A DNA stretch of 44,891 nucleotides. Source: Candidatus Epulonipiscium sp. Its GTDB lineage: Bacteria > Bacillota > Clostridia > Lachnospirales > Defluviitaleaceae. The notes beneath the pieces were generated by a model. It was not told where the DNA came from. It made no database searches and saw only the letters and a program-made list of their open reading frames with translations. Below are positions 1 through 11,011 of the stretch, one piece after another (within the stretch, counting starts at the first letter, position 1; every line of letters begins with the position of its first letter). The stretch lies in the NCBI GenBank assembly GCA_012521395.1, contig JAAYML010000001.1, forward strand, positions 1 to 44,891, in the 5' to 3' direction. Both the position numbers and the translations under genes were made by a program.

Positions 1-2
1 AT

Positions 3-605
3 TTGAATGCTTTCTATCATGTGGAAATCCCCTACTGGGACAGTTTTTGGGTTATAGAAGGGAAAATATCAGCTGTCCTTTTTATGATTCTGGCTGGCAT
101 CAGCAGTACCTTCAGTAAAAATAATTTAAAAAGAGGGCTTAAAATTTTGCTTGTTGCCATGGGTATAAGTCTTGTTACATATATTATTTTCCCTTCAGAA
201 TACATCCGCTTTGGTATCCTTCATATGTTGGGAAGCAGCATGATTTTATATCATTTTATTTATAATATCTCTCTTTCGTTTACGCTGATGATTTCTTTAA
301 TCATTTTTCTTTTAGGCTATTTATTTAATCATTTTTACATAGATACCAATCTCCTGATTCCTTTTGGAATAATGAGCAGGGACTTTGTATCAATGGACTA
401 TTATCCCTTATTTCCCTGGCTGGGTGTTTTTTTAATTGGAACAATCATAGGAAAAAGCATTTATAAAGAAAAAAAGAGCATCCTCCAAAAATTCTATAGA
501 AATAACTTTCTATCTTTTCTTGGAAGACACTCTCTTATAGTTTATCTTATTCATCAGCCAGTGATTTTATTATTATTATATTTCTTTTTTTCAGTAAGAA
601 ATTAA
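3..605 (+). CDS. Membrane acyltransferase-like protein (DUF1624/HGSNAT-like), 5' truncated by window
   Basis: This is the C-terminal 200 residues of an integral membrane protein; the open frame runs off the left edge, so the first in-frame TTG at position 3 is not a real start. Several hydrophobic segments alternate with short polar loops, followed by a terminal stretch reading GRHSLIVYLIHQP. That ending is typical of the DUF1624 / heparan-alpha-glucosaminide N-acetyltransferase-like group and related acyltransferases, which move acyl groups across the membrane to sugars. The family call rests on the last helices and general layout only. A bidirectional hairpin follows the stop. The substrate cannot be judged from the sequence. 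Confidence 0.6.
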   Translation: MNAFYHVEIPYWDSFWVIEGKISAVLFMILAGISSTFSKNNLKRGLKILLVAMGISLVTYIIFPSEYIRFGILHMLGSSMILYHFIYNISLSFTLMISLIIFLLGYLFNHFYIDTNLLIPFGIMSRDFVSMDYYPLFPWLGVFLIGTIIGKSIYKEKKSILQKFYRNNFLSFLGRHSLIVYLIHQPVILLLLYFFFSVRN

Positions 606-640
606 AAAAAGTAAGGAAAGATTTTCTTTGCTTTATATAA

Positions 641-668
641 AACAACCCAAAATTATGGGTTGTTTTTA
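641..668. terminator. Bidirectional terminator between convergent genes
   Basis: A perfect 9-bp stem (641-649 with 656-664) has a 6-nt loop and is followed by T residues on the plus strand, with A residues on the other side giving a U tract for minus-strand transcripts. It lies between the stop of the acyltransferase-like gene and the stop of the small membrane protein gene. Confidence 0.8.
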
Positions 669-684
669 CTTATATATTTATATT

Positions 685-873
685 TTAATTTGGGTGTAAT
701 TCTTCATCCCTTAAATCTACAAAATAATCCTCTTGTTTTTTATTCAAATGATCTTGTCTGGCATTAGCACGTATTTCTTCCATCTTTTCTTTGTGACTAA
801 AATATAATTTCGTAATCACCATCGTTGTTATTGATGCACATGCGATAAATACCATTAACACACTCTCAAACAT
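685..873 (-). CDS. Small single-pass membrane protein of unknown function
   Basis: A 62-residue protein with one N-terminal hydrophobic helix (about residues 4-25) and a charged, lysine/glutamate-rich cytoplasmic-looking tail. The ATG is preceded by a good SD (AGGGGGA). I do not recognise a family. It stands alone between two terminators (641-668 downstream, the ilv operon terminator upstream), so it is probably its own transcript. Its size and layout resemble the many small membrane proteins of Clostridia that lack assigned function. Confidence 0.6.
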   Translation of the reverse strand: MFESVLMVFIACASITTMVITKLYFSHKEKMEEIRANARQDHLNKKQEDYFVDLRDEELHPN

Positions 874-981
874 AATCTATCCCCCTAGTAAGATTCTCAT
901 AAATAATTACGGCTAAATGAATCATAAGTATGCTAAATAAGTCAAAAAAACTTTTTACATTTTTTATTTCTTAAGGAATAA

Positions 982-1014
982 GAAGAAGCAAGAGAACCGT
1001 CCTCTTGCTTCTTT
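982..1014 (-). terminator. Terminator of the ilv-leu operon
   Basis: A stem of at least 10 bp (985-994 with 1002-1011, extendable to about 12 bp) with a 7-nt loop lies directly after the ilvB1 stop codon. The T tract after it on the minus strand is broken, so termination may be less efficient than for a textbook hairpin. Confidence 0.7.
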
Positions 1015-1018
1015 CAAA

Positions 1019-2689
1019 TTAGCAGTCGTCTGTTATGACATCTTCAATTGCTTTTCCTGGTGGCACCATGGGCAGTACTTTTTCGTCGATACCTACATGA
1101 CAGTCTAATAATACTGGTTCATTTAAGGCAAAAGCTTCGTTTAAAGCCTTTTCCAGTTCTTCTTCACTGGTCACTCTGTAACCTTTTATATCATAAGCTT
1201 CTGCCAGTTTCACAAAATCAGGACCTCTGTCCAAGGTCGTTGCAGAATACCTGCCTTCATAAAACATGGTCTGCCACTGTCTGACCATTCCTAGTGTACC
1301 ATTATTAATAAGTACGATAATAATAGGAAGTTTATAGGCATTAATGGTTGCTAATTCATTACAGTTCATTCTAAAACTTCCGTCTCCTGCAATATGTACA
1401 ACCCTTTTATCTGGCATACCGATCTTTGCCCCAATAGCAGCACCCGTACCATATCCCATAGTTCCTAAACCACCAGAGGATAAAAAGGTTCTTGGTTTTG
1501 TAAATTTATAATATTGGGGTACCCACATTTGATGCTGCCCAACTTCTGTTGTAATAATCGCATCTCCTTGAGTCTTTTCATATATCTTTTCAATAATGGC
1601 CTGAGGTTTTAGATTGCCGTTCTTAGTATAAGTAACAGGATATTCCTGCATGAGCTTTTCAATTTTTTCATTCCACTCATTGGCTTCTCTTGGTTTTAAT
1701 CTATCGTTGAGCATCGTCAGGGCAGTTTTTATATCCCCTAAGATATAGCAAAAAGTTCTGACATTTTTATTGATTTCCGCAGGATCAATATCAATTTGCA
1801 ATATTTTAGCCCTGGGAGCAAAACGTTGCAAATTGCTGACAACCCTGTCACTAAAGCGGGCACCAATTGCAATCAGTAAATCACATTCCGTAGCAGCAAT
1901 ATTGGAAGCTTTTGTTCCATGCATACCAATCATACCTGTATAAAGTCTGTGAGTTGCCGGGAATGCCCCCTGTCCCATAAGGCTGCAGGCAATAGGAGAA
2001 TTGATTTTTTCAACGAATGTGAGTAATTCCTGATCGGCTCCTGCATAACCAACTCCCCCTCCTGCATACACAAAAGGTCTTTTTGCCCGGTTAATCAATT
2101 TAAGTGCTCTTTCAATATCTTCTTCACGGATTCTTTCTGAATATGCAGGAATTGGCTTAGGTTCTCTGTATTTGTATTCAGCTTTTAAAGCCGTTACATC
2201 TTTTGGAATATCAATAAGTACCGGCCCTGGCCGACCTTCCTTTGCAATATAAAATGCTTTTCGTATGGTATCTGCTAATTCATTGACATCTTTTACAATG
2301 TAATTATGCTTTGTTATAGGCATAGTAATCCCTGTAATGTCGACTTCCTGAAAGCTGTCTTTTCCAAGCAAAGGTACCGCAACATTACCCGTTATGGCTA
2401 CTAAAGGTACAGAATCCATATAAGCTGTTGCAATCCCCGTTACCAGATTGGTTGCCCCTGGTCCTGATGTGGCAAGACATACACCAACCTTACCTGTTGC
2501 TCTGGCATATCCGTCTGCTGCATGGGCAGCTCCTTGTTCATGAGAAGTCAGAATATGTCTTATTTCATTTTGATGTTTATATAATTCATCGTATATGTTT
2601 AAAACCGCGCCTCCCGGATAGCCAAAAATCGTATCTACGCCCTGTTCTTTTAAACATTCAATTAAGATTTGTGCGCCAGTTAATTGCAT
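1019..2689 (-). CDS. ilvB: Acetolactate synthase, large (catalytic) subunit, copy 1
   Basis: A 556-residue ThDP enzyme that condenses two pyruvates to acetolactate (Val/Leu branch), or pyruvate with 2-oxobutyrate to acetohydroxybutyrate (Ile branch). Visible signs are the catalytic Glu in SHEQGAAHAADGYAR near the N-terminus, the central FAD/dehydrogenase-like fold with SGPGATNL, and the C-terminal ThDP motif GDGSF...INN. I place the start at the ATG at 2689 (MQLTG), which has GGAGG seven bases upstream; the frame stays open six codons further without an SD. It is the last gene of the operon, preceded by a hairpin after ilvD. A second large subunit opens the same operon, and only one small subunit (IlvN) is present, so this copy may share it or act without it. 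Confidence 0.95.
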   Translation of the reverse strand: MQLTGAQILIECLKEQGVDTIFGYPGGAVLNIYDELYKHQNEIRHILTSHEQGAAHAADGYARATGKVGVCLATSGPGATNLVTGIATAYMDSVPLVAITGNVAVPLLGKDSFQEVDITGITMPITKHNYIVKDVNELADTIRKAFYIAKEGRPGPVLIDIPKDVTALKAEYKYREPKPIPAYSERIREEDIERALKLINRAKRPFVYAGGGVGYAGADQELLTFVEKINSPIACSLMGQGAFPATHRLYTGMIGMHGTKASNIAATECDLLIAIGARFSDRVVSNLQRFAPRAKILQIDIDPAEINKNVRTFCYILGDIKTALTMLNDRLKPREANEWNEKIEKLMQEYPVTYTKNGNLKPQAIIEKIYEKTQGDAIITTEVGQHQMWVPQYYKFTKPRTFLSSGGLGTMGYGTGAAIGAKIGMPDKRVVHIAGDGSFRMNCNELATINAYKLPIIIVLINNGTLGMVRQWQTMFYEGRYSATTLDRGPDFVKLAEAYDIKGYRVTSEEELEKALNEAFALNEPVLLDCHVGIDEKVLPMVPPGKAIEDVITDDC

Positions 2690-2708
2690 AGCTTTCCTCC
2701 TTTGCAAA

Positions 2709-2732
2709 AACAGGGTGCATGAACACCCCGTT
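2709..2732 (-). terminator. Hairpin between ilvD and ilvB1 (attenuator or processing site)
   Basis: A 9-bp stem (2709-2717 with 2724-2732, one G-U pair in the minus transcript) starts right at the ilvD stop codon and is followed by TTTTGC, ahead of the ilvB1 SD. It looks like a weak intrinsic terminator within the operon, or a stabilising or processing hairpin that lowers ilvB1 output. I see no separate promoter for ilvB1 in the short gap. Confidence 0.5.
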
Positions 2733-4393
2733 TAGTTTTTAAGTATTGCTCCAGTACTTGCTGAAGTAACTAATTTAGCATATCTGGCAAGATAACCGCT
2801 TTTAACTTTTGGTTCTGGTGCCTGCCATTTTTCTTTTCTTCGCTTTAACTCTTCATCAGAAACTTCTAATTCAATGGTTCCGTTAATCATGTCTATGGAA
2901 ATAATGTCTCCCTCTTCTACCAAAGCAATGGAACCTCCTTCTGCTGCTTCAGGAGAGATATGGCCAATGGAAGCACCTCTGGTTGCACCACTAAAACGTC
3001 CATCTGTAATTAAGGCCACATCTTTGTCCAGCCCCATACCTGCCAAAGCGGAAGTAGGCGCAAGCATTTCCCTCATCCCTGGACCGCCTTTAGGGCCTTC
3101 ATAGCGGATAACGACCACGTCTCCTTTATTAATTCTTCCGGAAAAAATTGCTTCAATCACTTCTTCTTCAGAATTAAATACTCTTGCTGGTCCTCTATGC
3201 TGAAGCATTTCTTCCGCTACAGCCGATCTTTTTACAACGCAGCCGTCGGGGGCTAAGTTACCTTTTAATACAGCAATACCACCTGTCTTGCTGTAAGGAT
3301 TATCAATAGGACGAATAACATTGGGGTTGCGGTTTACTGCAGATGCAATGTTTTCTCCTAAAGTTTTACCTGTTACTGTTATCAGTGATAAATTCAACAG
3401 GTTTTTCTTTGATAATTCTTTCATTACGGCCTGGACACCGCCAGCTTCATATAAGTCTACGATAAAGTGAGGTCCTGCTGGAGCCAGTTTACAAAGATTT
3501 GGTGTTCTTTCACTTATTTCATTAGCAATTTCAAGATTTAATTCAACACCTGCTTCATGGGCAATAGCAGGAAGATGCAGCATACTGTTGGTACTGCATC
3601 CCAGGGCCATATCTACGGTAAGAGCATTGTAAAAAGCCTCTTTAGTCATAATGTCTCTGGGTCTTATACTATTTTTAAGTAATTTCATCACCATCATACC
3701 AGCTTTTTTAGCTAAACGGATTCTTTCTGCATAAACGGCTGGAACTGTTCCATTTCCAGGTAAGCCCATACCCAAAACTTCGGTTAAACAATTCATGCTA
3801 TTTGCAGTAAACATTCCTGAACATGATCCACAGCCAGGACAGGCCGTTTCTTCGTACTGGTAAAGTTCTTCTTCAGTCATTTTACCTGACTTAACAGCAC
3901 CTACTGCTTCAAAAACATCGGTTAAACTTAATCGTTTTTCTTCTATTTTACCTGGCAGCATAGCGCCACCGCTTACAACAATAGCCGGAATATTAATTCT
4001 CGCAGCTGCCATCAGCATTGCCGGAACAATCTTATCACAATTGGGAATTAAAACTAATGCATCAAAGCTGTGAGCCATAGCTAAAGTTTCAATGGAATCG
4101 GCAATTAATTCTCTGGAAGCCAGAGAATAATGCATTCCAATATGACCCATGGCTATCCCGTCGCATACCCCAATAGCAGGCACTTCAACAGGTGTTCCTC
4201 CAGCCATGCGGACACCTGCTTTAACGGCTTCAGCTATGGTATTTAAATGCATATGCCCGGGAATAATTTCACTTTTTGAATTTACAATCCCTACTAAAGG
4301 TTGTTTTATTTCTTCATTGGTATAACCCATCGCTTTAAAAAGAGAGCGATGCGGAGCTTTTTCCACACCGCTTTTTGCAAGATCACTTCTCAC
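2732..4393 (-). CDS. ilvD: Dihydroxy-acid dehydratase
   Basis: A 553-residue Fe-S dehydratase that converts dihydroxyisovalerate and dihydroxymethylvalerate to the 2-oxo acids, the shared third step of Val and Ile synthesis. The cluster-ligand cysteines are visible in PNCDKI and in [19 protein letters not shown], and the C-terminal active-site region reads [11 protein letters not shown]. Length is normal for the family. Start is a GTG at 4393 (GTG AGA AGT GAT) with AAGGAG seven bases upstream. It follows ilvE by a short gap in the same operon. Confidence 0.97.
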   Translation of the reverse strand: MRSDLAKSGVEKAPHRSLFKAMGYTNEEIKQPLVGIVNSKSEIIPGHMHLNTIAEAVKAGVRMAGGTPVEVPAIGVCDGIAMGHIGMHYSLASRELIADSIETLAMAHSFDALVLIPNCDKIVPAMLMAAARINIPAIVVSGGAMLPGKIEEKRLSLTDVFEAVGAVKSGKMTEEELYQYEETACPGCGSCSGMFTANSMNCLTEVLGMGLPGNGTVPAVYAERIRLAKKAGMMVMKLLKNSIRPRDIMTKEAFYNALTVDMALGCSTNSMLHLPAIAHEAGVELNLEIANEISERTPNLCKLAPAGPHFIVDLYEAGGVQAVMKELSKKNLLNLSLITVTGKTLGENIASAVNRNPNVIRPIDNPYSKTGGIAVLKGNLAPDGCVVKRSAVAEEMLQHRGPARVFNSEEEVIEAIFSGRINKGDVVVIRYEGPKGGPGMREMLAPTSALAGMGLDKDVALITDGRFSGATRGASIGHISPEAAEGGSIALVEEGDIISIDMINGTIELEVSDEELKRRKEKWQAPEPKVKSGYLARYAKLVTSASTGAILKN

Positions 4394-4404
4394 TCTATCA
4401 CTCC

Positions 4405-5289
4405 TTATTCATATATAGGTTCGCCAGTGCTGTTTGCATATTTTTGGAATGCTTCTAATAATTTCTTAGTGATAGGTCCTGCAACACCATTTCCAATAAC
4501 TCTTCCATCCACGTTCGTAACAGCAATTGCTTCAGCAGCAGTACCCGTTAAGAAGCATTCATCAGCATTATAAACATTAAATAATGTAAATTCTTTTTCA
4601 TATACTTCAATACCCATATCTTTTGCTAAATCAATAATGGTTCTTCTTGTGATACCATCCAGAATTCCTATATGAATTGGAGGTGTATAAAGCACGCCAT
4701 CTTTCACAATAAAAATATTATCTCCCGTACATTCCGCTACAATGCCATCATGATTTAACATCAATGCTTCAGGAACTCCTGCACGGTTGGCTTCAATTTT
4801 TGCTAAGATATTATTTAAATAATTTAAAGATTTTATTTGCGGGTCAACGATGGTTGCCTTGTTTCTTCTTTGGGATGCTGTTATAATTGGCATACCTTTT
4901 TCGTACATTTCCGGAGGATATAATGTAATACTGGAAGCAATGCAGAAAACGGAAGGTTTCGGACATTTTGTAGGACTTAGACCTAAATCCCCTTTTCCTC
5001 TGGTTACAACCAAACGAATGTACGCATCTCTTAAATGATTTCTTCTGCACGTTTCAAGGAGTACTTCTTTCATTTCTTCTTTTGTTAAAGGAATCTCTAA
5101 CATAATGGCCTTTGCTGCTGCATAAAGTCTGTCAATATGTTCTTTGCATTTGAAAATCCTGCCGTTATAAGCCCTGATTCCTTCAAAAACCCCGTCTCCG
5201 TATAAAAGACCATGGTCAAATACAGATACCTTTGCTTCCGATTCCTTAACATATTCCCCATCTAAATAAATAATTAATTCATCTGACAT
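4405..5289 (-). CDS. ilvE: Branched-chain amino acid aminotransferase (class IV)
   Basis: A 294-residue PLP enzyme for the last step of Ile, Val and Leu synthesis, exchanging the amino group with glutamate. Fold-type IV marks include [17 protein letters not shown] near the N-terminus, the PLP lysine in IKSLNYLNN, and the phosphate-binding region TGTAAEA near the C-terminus. The start is the ATG at 5289 ([11 protein letters not shown]) with GGAGG just upstream; the open frame extends 12 codons upstream but would then overlap leuB. D-amino acid aminotransferases share the fold, but the operon context and family-typical N-terminus favour IlvE. Confidence 0.93.
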   Translation of the reverse strand: MSDELIIYLDGEYVKESEAKVSVFDHGLLYGDGVFEGIRAYNGRIFKCKEHIDRLYAAAKAIMLEIPLTKEEMKEVLLETCRRNHLRDAYIRLVVTRGKGDLGLSPTKCPKPSVFCIASSITLYPPEMYEKGMPIITASQRRNKATIVDPQIKSLNYLNNILAKIEANRAGVPEALMLNHDGIVAECTGDNIFIVKDGVLYTPPIHIGILDGITRRTIIDLAKDMGIEVYEKEFTLFNVYNADECFLTGTAAEAIAVTNVDGRVIGNGVAGPITKKLLEAFQKYANSTGEPIYE

Positions 5290-5314
5290 TTGATTTCCTC
5301 CTTTTATAAAAATC

Positions 5315-6385
5315 CTATAATTCATTAATAATTAACTGACCTATTTCTTTTGTACCAACCAATTTCATACCTTCACTCATAATGTCCCCTGTACGGTAAC
5401 CTTGTTCCAGTACCTTCGTTACAGCATTTTCTATGGCTTGAGCTTCCTCCTCTAAGCCGAAAGAATAACGGAGCATCATTGCTGCAGAAAGAATCGTCGC
5501 AATAGGATTTGCTTTGTTTTGTCCTGCAATATCCGGGGCAGAACCATGAATCGGTTCATAAAGTCCAAAGCTTCCTTCAGCCAGACTCGCAGAAGGTAAC
5601 ATACCGATAGAGCCCGTCAACATACTCGCTTCATCAGATAAAATATCCCCAAACATATTGCTTGTAACAATAACATCAAATTGCTTTGGATTTCTGATTA
5701 ACTGCATAGCTGCATTATCCACATACATATGATTGAGTTCTACTTGCGGATAATCCTTTGCAACTTCTTCAACCACTGCTCTCCAGAGTCTGGAAGATTC
5801 TAAGATGTTTGCTTTATCAACACTCGTCACCTTTTTATTTCTTTTCATAGCTGCTTCAAAGCCAACTCTTGCGATTCGTTCTACTTCTTTTACAGAATAA
5901 GTTTCTGTATCATAAGCTTCTTCACCGTATTTCCCTGTTCTTCTTCCTCTTTCTCCAAAATAAATACCCCCAGTTAATTCACGTACTACAAGAATATCTA
6001 AACTGTCCCCTATAATTTCTGCTTTTAGAGGGCAAGCATCTTTCAATGGTTTATGAAGTAAGGCAGGCCTGAGATTTGCAAAGAGCCCTAATTCGCCTCT
6101 TAAACCTAATAAGGCTTTTTCAGGTCTCTTATCCCCAGGAAGGTTATCCCATTTGGGACCTCCTACTGCTCCCAGTAAAACTGCATCACTTTTTTTACAA
6201 ATATCTATGGTTTCTTGTGGCAGAGGCTCACCAGTCTTATCTATAGCTACCCCTCCAGCTAAAACTTCTGTGAAATTAAAACGATGACCATATTTTTCTC
6301 CAATTTTATCTAAAACCAAAATGGTTTGCTCAACAATATCCGGGCCTATTCCATCTCCAGGAATGGTTGCTATATTAAAGTTCAT
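5315..6385 (-). CDS. leuB: 3-isopropylmalate dehydrogenase
   Basis: A 356-residue NAD-dependent decarboxylating dehydrogenase. The N-terminus [12 protein letters not shown], the GAVGGPKWD loop, the substrate-binding arginines in [14 protein letters not shown], and the metal-binding [18 protein letters not shown] region are those of LeuB. In this operon it should also oxidise the methylmalate made by CimA plus LeuCD, giving 2-oxobutyrate for isoleucine. The start is the ATG at 6385 with GGAGG eight bases upstream; five extra open codons upstream lack an SD. A 190-bp gap with a long palindrome separates it from leuD. Confidence 0.95.
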   Translation of the reverse strand: MNFNIATIPGDGIGPDIVEQTILVLDKIGEKYGHRFNFTEVLAGGVAIDKTGEPLPQETIDICKKSDAVLLGAVGGPKWDNLPGDKRPEKALLGLRGELGLFANLRPALLHKPLKDACPLKAEIIGDSLDILVVRELTGGIYFGERGRRTGKYGEEAYDTETYSVKEVERIARVGFEAAMKRNKKVTSVDKANILESSRLWRAVVEEVAKDYPQVELNHMYVDNAAMQLIRNPKQFDVIVTSNMFGDILSDEASMLTGSIGMLPSASLAEGSFGLYEPIHGSAPDIAGQNKANPIATILSAAMMLRYSFGLEEEAQAIENAVTKVLEQGYRTGDIMSEGMKLVGTKEIGQLIINEL

Positions 6386-6461
6386 TGAATCCGCCTCCAT
6401 TTATCGAATATTCTGTTTTTTGATTCTAAAAAGTTAACACGAATAATTTTTAACCATTTAA

Positions 6462-6536
6462 AGCCTAATGAGTTTCTTAGTCTGGCTAATGATGAAACAG
6501 CTATTGCTCTGGCGCAAACTAAGAAACTCAAAGGCT
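6462..6536. repeat. Palindromic element in the leuD-leuB gap
   Basis: Two nearly perfect arms, 6462-6481 and 6518-6536, pair through a 13-bp perfect core (TGAGTTTCTTAGT, 6469-6481, with 6518-6530) and a further 5-bp block (AGCCT/AGGCT), enclosing 36 bases. It is much longer than the other gaps in the operon and is not a terminator, since no U tract follows on the minus strand. It could be a small non-autonomous mobile element (MITE or REP type) or a structured RNA that sets leuB mRNA levels or stability. Confidence 0.65.
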
Positions 6537-6578
6537 AAAAAATTCTATAAAAACTTTATAAGTCATTCATTTTTTACT

Positions 6579-7067
6579 TTAAAACTTTTGTTGAATATAT
6601 TTAATCAAGCCGTCTGAAGCAATGATCTTTTGCATAAATTCAGGGAAAGGTTGTGCTTTATAAGTTTCATTTTTTGTTTTATTGGTAATCGTACCTGTGG
6701 AAAAATCGATTTCTACTTCATCTCCTGCATCGATACCTTTTACAGCTTCTTCACATTCAAGGATAGGAAGTCCGATATTAATCGCATTACGGTAAAAAAT
6801 TCTCGCAAAAGTGCTGGCTATAACGCAGGAAACCCCCGAAGCCTTTATGGCAATTGGCGCATGTTCTCTTGAAGAACCACAGCCAAAGTTTTTATCCGCT
6901 ACAATAATATCACCTTTTCGCACTTTACCTGCAAACTCAGGATCTATATCTTCCATGCAATGCTTTGCTAATTCCTGTGGATCAGATGTGTTTAAATAAC
7001 GGGCTGGAATGATTACGTCCGTATCTACGTTGTCTCCATACTTAAATACCCTTCCTTGTACTTTCAT
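6579..7067 (-). CDS. leuD: 3-isopropylmalate dehydratase, small subunit
   Basis: A 162-residue aconitase swivel-domain subunit. The motif [12 protein letters not shown] near the N-terminus and [12 protein letters not shown] in the middle are the substrate-recognition signatures of short, clostridial/archaeal-type LeuD. It works as a heteromer with LeuC encoded 12 bp upstream. Substrates would be isopropylmalate and, for the isoleucine route from citramalate, 2-methylmalate. The ATG has AAGGAGG at good spacing. Confidence 0.95.
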   Translation of the reverse strand: MKVQGRVFKYGDNVDTDVIIPARYLNTSDPQELAKHCMEDIDPEFAGKVRKGDIIVADKNFGCGSSREHAPIAIKASGVSCVIASTFARIFYRNAINIGLPILECEEAVKGIDAGDEVEIDFSTGTITNKTKNETYKAQPFPEFMQKIIASDGLIKYIQQKF

Positions 7068-7079
7068 CGTAACGCCTCC

Positions 7080-8342
7080 TTATTCTAAATCTTCCGGGTT
7101 TGTGATTTTACCAGTAATAGCGGATGCTGCCGCTACTGCCGGGCTTGCCAGGTACACTTCAGATTCAGGATGTCCCATGCGGCCAACAAAGTTTCTGTTG
7201 GTGGTTGAAACAGCTCTTTCTCCTTTTGCCAGGATACCCATATGTCCTCCAAGACAAGGACCGCATGTAGGCGTACTAAATACCGCTCCTGCTTTTACGA
7301 TATCTTCCACTAAACCTTCTTTTAAAGCCTGAAGATAAATATTTTGTGTTCCTGGGAATACAATACAACGTACACCTTTAGCCACTTTTCTGCCTCTTAA
7401 AATTTTTGCTGCAACTCTTAAGTCTTCCATACGCCCATTAGTACAAGAACCAATAACCACCTGGTCTATTTTGATATCCCCTACTTCATCAATGGTTCGG
7501 GTATTTTCAGGTAAATGAGGAAATGCTACGGTTGGACGGATTTTACTTAAGTCTATTTCATATACCTTTTCATATTCCGCATCTTCATCGGCTTCATAAA
7601 TCTTATATTCTCTTGTGGAATGTTCTTTCATATATTCAATCGTCTTTTCATCTACAGGGAAAATACCATTTTTAGCCCCTGCTTCAATAGCCATATTTGC
7701 AATGGTAAAACGGTCATCCATTGTTAAGCTTGCGATACCATCTCCTGCAAACTCCATAGATTTATACAATGCCCCGTCTACACCAATCATGCCGATAATA
7801 TGAAGGATAACGTCTTTTCCACTTACCCATTTTGACATTTTTCCTTTTAATACAAATTTCAGGGCAGCAGGTACTTTAAACCATGCCTTACCCGTTGCCA
7901 TTCCTGCAGCCATGTCAGTACTTCCAATACCTGTTGAAAAAGCTCCTAAAGCACCATAAGTACAAGTATGAGAGTCTGCACCAATAACAACATCTCCTGC
8001 TACAACAAGACCTTTTTCGGGAATAAGGGCATGTTCAATTCCCATTTCTCCAACTTCAAAGTAATTTTCAATTCCTTTTTCATAAGCAAATTCACGGATG
8101 AATTTACATTGTTCTGCTGCCTTGATATCTTTATTAGGCGTAAAATGGTCCGGCACAATGGCTACTTTACTTTTATCAAAAACTTTATCAACCCCTATTT
8201 TTCTAAATTCTTTTACAGCTACAGGGGTAGTTATATCATTTCCAAGAACTAAATCTAAATTGGCTTCTATTAATTGCCCTGCTTTAACACTGTCAAGACC
8301 TGCGTGGGCCGCTAAAATTTTTTGTGTCATCGTCATTCCCAT
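7080..8342 (-). CDS. leuC: 3-isopropylmalate dehydratase, large subunit
   Basis: A 420-residue aconitase-family Fe-S subunit of the short LeuC/HacA type. It shows [23 protein letters not shown], the cluster cysteines in GSCTNGR and [13 protein letters not shown], and a typical C-terminus of the family. The first of three nearby ATGs (8342) is best placed, eight bases from AAGGAG. It pairs with LeuD. The short type is known to be relaxed enough to serve citramalate, homocitrate or isopropylmalate; CimA next to it and a distant LeuA suggest it serves both Ile and Leu here. Confidence 0.95.
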   Translation of the reverse strand: MGMTMTQKILAAHAGLDSVKAGQLIEANLDLVLGNDITTPVAVKEFRKIGVDKVFDKSKVAIVPDHFTPNKDIKAAEQCKFIREFAYEKGIENYFEVGEMGIEHALIPEKGLVVAGDVVIGADSHTCTYGALGAFSTGIGSTDMAAGMATGKAWFKVPAALKFVLKGKMSKWVSGKDVILHIIGMIGVDGALYKSMEFAGDGIASLTMDDRFTIANMAIEAGAKNGIFPVDEKTIEYMKEHSTREYKIYEADEDAEYEKVYEIDLSKIRPTVAFPHLPENTRTIDEVGDIKIDQVVIGSCTNGRMEDLRVAAKILRGRKVAKGVRCIVFPGTQNIYLQALKEGLVEDIVKAGAVFSTPTCGPCLGGHMGILAKGERAVSTTNRNFVGRMGHPESEVYLASPAVAAASAITGKITNPEDLE

Positions 8343-8357
8343 AGTATCATCTCCTTG

Positions 8358-9950
8358 TTACAAATATGCTTTAAACTTTTTTTCGATATCTTTAATTAAT
8401 TTATACTCAATTGAATCCACTAGAGCTATCCAACTGGCTTCGATAATGTCAGAAGACACGCCTACTGTGGTCCAAATATCCTCTCCATCCGTAGATTCAA
8501 TAAGAACCCTTACCTTCGCAGCAGTCGCTTGCTTGGTGTCTAAAACTCTAACCTTGTAGTCCGTCAGATGAACATCTCTTAATTCAGGATAAAAGACTTC
8601 TAAAGCCTTTCTTAAAGCTTTGTCTAAAGCATTAACAGGACCATCCCCTTCTGCTGCTGTAATTTCTGTCTGTCCATCCACTTTCACTTTTATCAAAGCA
8701 GAAGAGCTAAAGCTTTCTTCTCCTGCCGGATGTTCCCCAATAATTTTAAAATGCTCCAACTCAAAGAAAGGTTTATATTTCCCTAATTCCTTTCTGATAA
8801 TGAGTTCAAATGTGCTTTCAGCCCCTTCAAATTGATAACCAATATGCTCTAATTTCTTTAATTTATCAATGATATTTTTAGTTTCCGGAGAATCTTTATC
8901 AATACCTGCATTAAACTTTTGTATCTTAGCTAAAATGGTGCTTCTGCCTGCCACTTCTGACATTAAAAATCTTCTTTCATTTCCTACGAGTTCCGGATCA
9001 ATATGTTCAAAAGAATGGCTGGCTTTAGAAACACCATCAATATGCATACCGCCTTTATGGGCAAAAGCACTTTTTCCCACATAAGGCATCCCGTCCGTTA
9101 AGCTGACATTAGCTATTTCTGCTATTCTCCTGGCAGTCTGAGTTAAAGCCACCATTTTATCATCAGGAATACACTGATAATTCTTTTTTAGTTGAAGATT
9201 AGCAATTACCGTTGACAAGTTGACATTTCCACAACGTTCACCAATACCAATAAAGGTTCCCTGAACATGTGAGGCACCCGCCTTTACAGCCATAATCGCA
9301 TTGGCAACCGCCATTCCCCCGTCATTGTGGGGATGAATACCAACAGGCAGATTAAAGTTTTCTACAACTTTTTTGGTTATTTCATAGACTTCATCCGGAA
9401 AAGCACCTCCATTGGTTTCACAAAGAACAATACAGTCTGCTCCTCCTTCTACAGCTGCTGAAAGAGTTGCCATGGCATATTCAGGATTTGCTTTATAGCC
9501 ATCAAAGAAATGTTCTGCATCAAAGATAACTTCTTTACCTTTTTCTTTAAAAAATCTCAAAGTTTCTTTAATCATTGCCAGGTTTTCTTCTAAAGTTGTT
9601 TTAATAATATCGGTCACATGAAAATCCCAGCTTTTTCCGAATATAACCACTACGGGAGTATCTGCTTTCAAAAGGGATTGAATATTATTATCTTCCTCCA
9701 CAGTTGTATCTCTTCTTCTGGTACTCCCAAAAGCAGCTAACCTGGCATTCTTTAAGCTCATATTTTTTACTCTCTCAAAAAACTCCAAATCCTTTGGATT
9801 GGAGCCGGGATTACCTGCTTCAATGTAAGCAACCCCTAACTCATCCAAAGTTTCAACTATTTTTAATTTATCTGCAACTGAAAAAGATATGCCTTCTCCT
9901 TGCGCCCCATCCCTTAAAGTAGAATCAAAAATTGCAATTAGCTTTTTCAT
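8358..9950 (-). CDS. cimA: (R)-citramalate synthase
   Basis: A 530-residue member of the isopropylmalate/homocitrate synthase family that joins acetyl-CoA and pyruvate. The N-terminus FDSTLRDGAQGEGISFS is diagnostic of the citramalate synthase clade (Glu after AQG), as are the IEAGNPGSNPKD stretch and the HNDGGMAVAN metal-binding region; a LeuA-type allosteric domain fills the last third. The ATG at 9950 suits the SD (GGAG, 11 bases) better than the GTG four codons upstream. With LeuCD and LeuB it supplies 2-oxobutyrate without threonine deaminase, and no ilvA lies in this window. The C-terminal domain is probably inhibited by isoleucine. Confidence 0.92.
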   Translation of the reverse strand: MKKLIAIFDSTLRDGAQGEGISFSVADKLKIVETLDELGVAYIEAGNPGSNPKDLEFFERVKNMSLKNARLAAFGSTRRRDTTVEEDNNIQSLLKADTPVVVIFGKSWDFHVTDIIKTTLEENLAMIKETLRFFKEKGKEVIFDAEHFFDGYKANPEYAMATLSAAVEGGADCIVLCETNGGAFPDEVYEITKKVVENFNLPVGIHPHNDGGMAVANAIMAVKAGASHVQGTFIGIGERCGNVNLSTVIANLQLKKNYQCIPDDKMVALTQTARRIAEIANVSLTDGMPYVGKSAFAHKGGMHIDGVSKASHSFEHIDPELVGNERRFLMSEVAGRSTILAKIQKFNAGIDKDSPETKNIIDKLKKLEHIGYQFEGAESTFELIIRKELGKYKPFFELEHFKIIGEHPAGEESFSSSALIKVKVDGQTEITAAEGDGPVNALDKALRKALEVFYPELRDVHLTDYKVRVLDTKQATAAKVRVLIESTDGEDIWTTVGVSSDIIEASWIALVDSIEYKLIKDIEKKFKAYL

Positions 9951-9979
9951 TGTAACCACCACTCCATTTTATGGTTAAC

Positions 9980-10978
<999 letters not shown>

Positions 10979-11011
10979 TTAACTCCTCCTTGTATTTATT
11001 AATTTTATTGA

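Noticed and set aside
6469-6530. A peptide-like reading through the leuD-leuB palindrome
   Set aside because: The frame has no start or SD and is forced by the palindrome; more likely a DNA or RNA element.
7009-7332. A 107-residue plus-strand frame, and a 153-residue one at 8098-8559
   Set aside because: Antisense shadows of leuC/leuD and of leuC/cimA, with no SD and biased composition.
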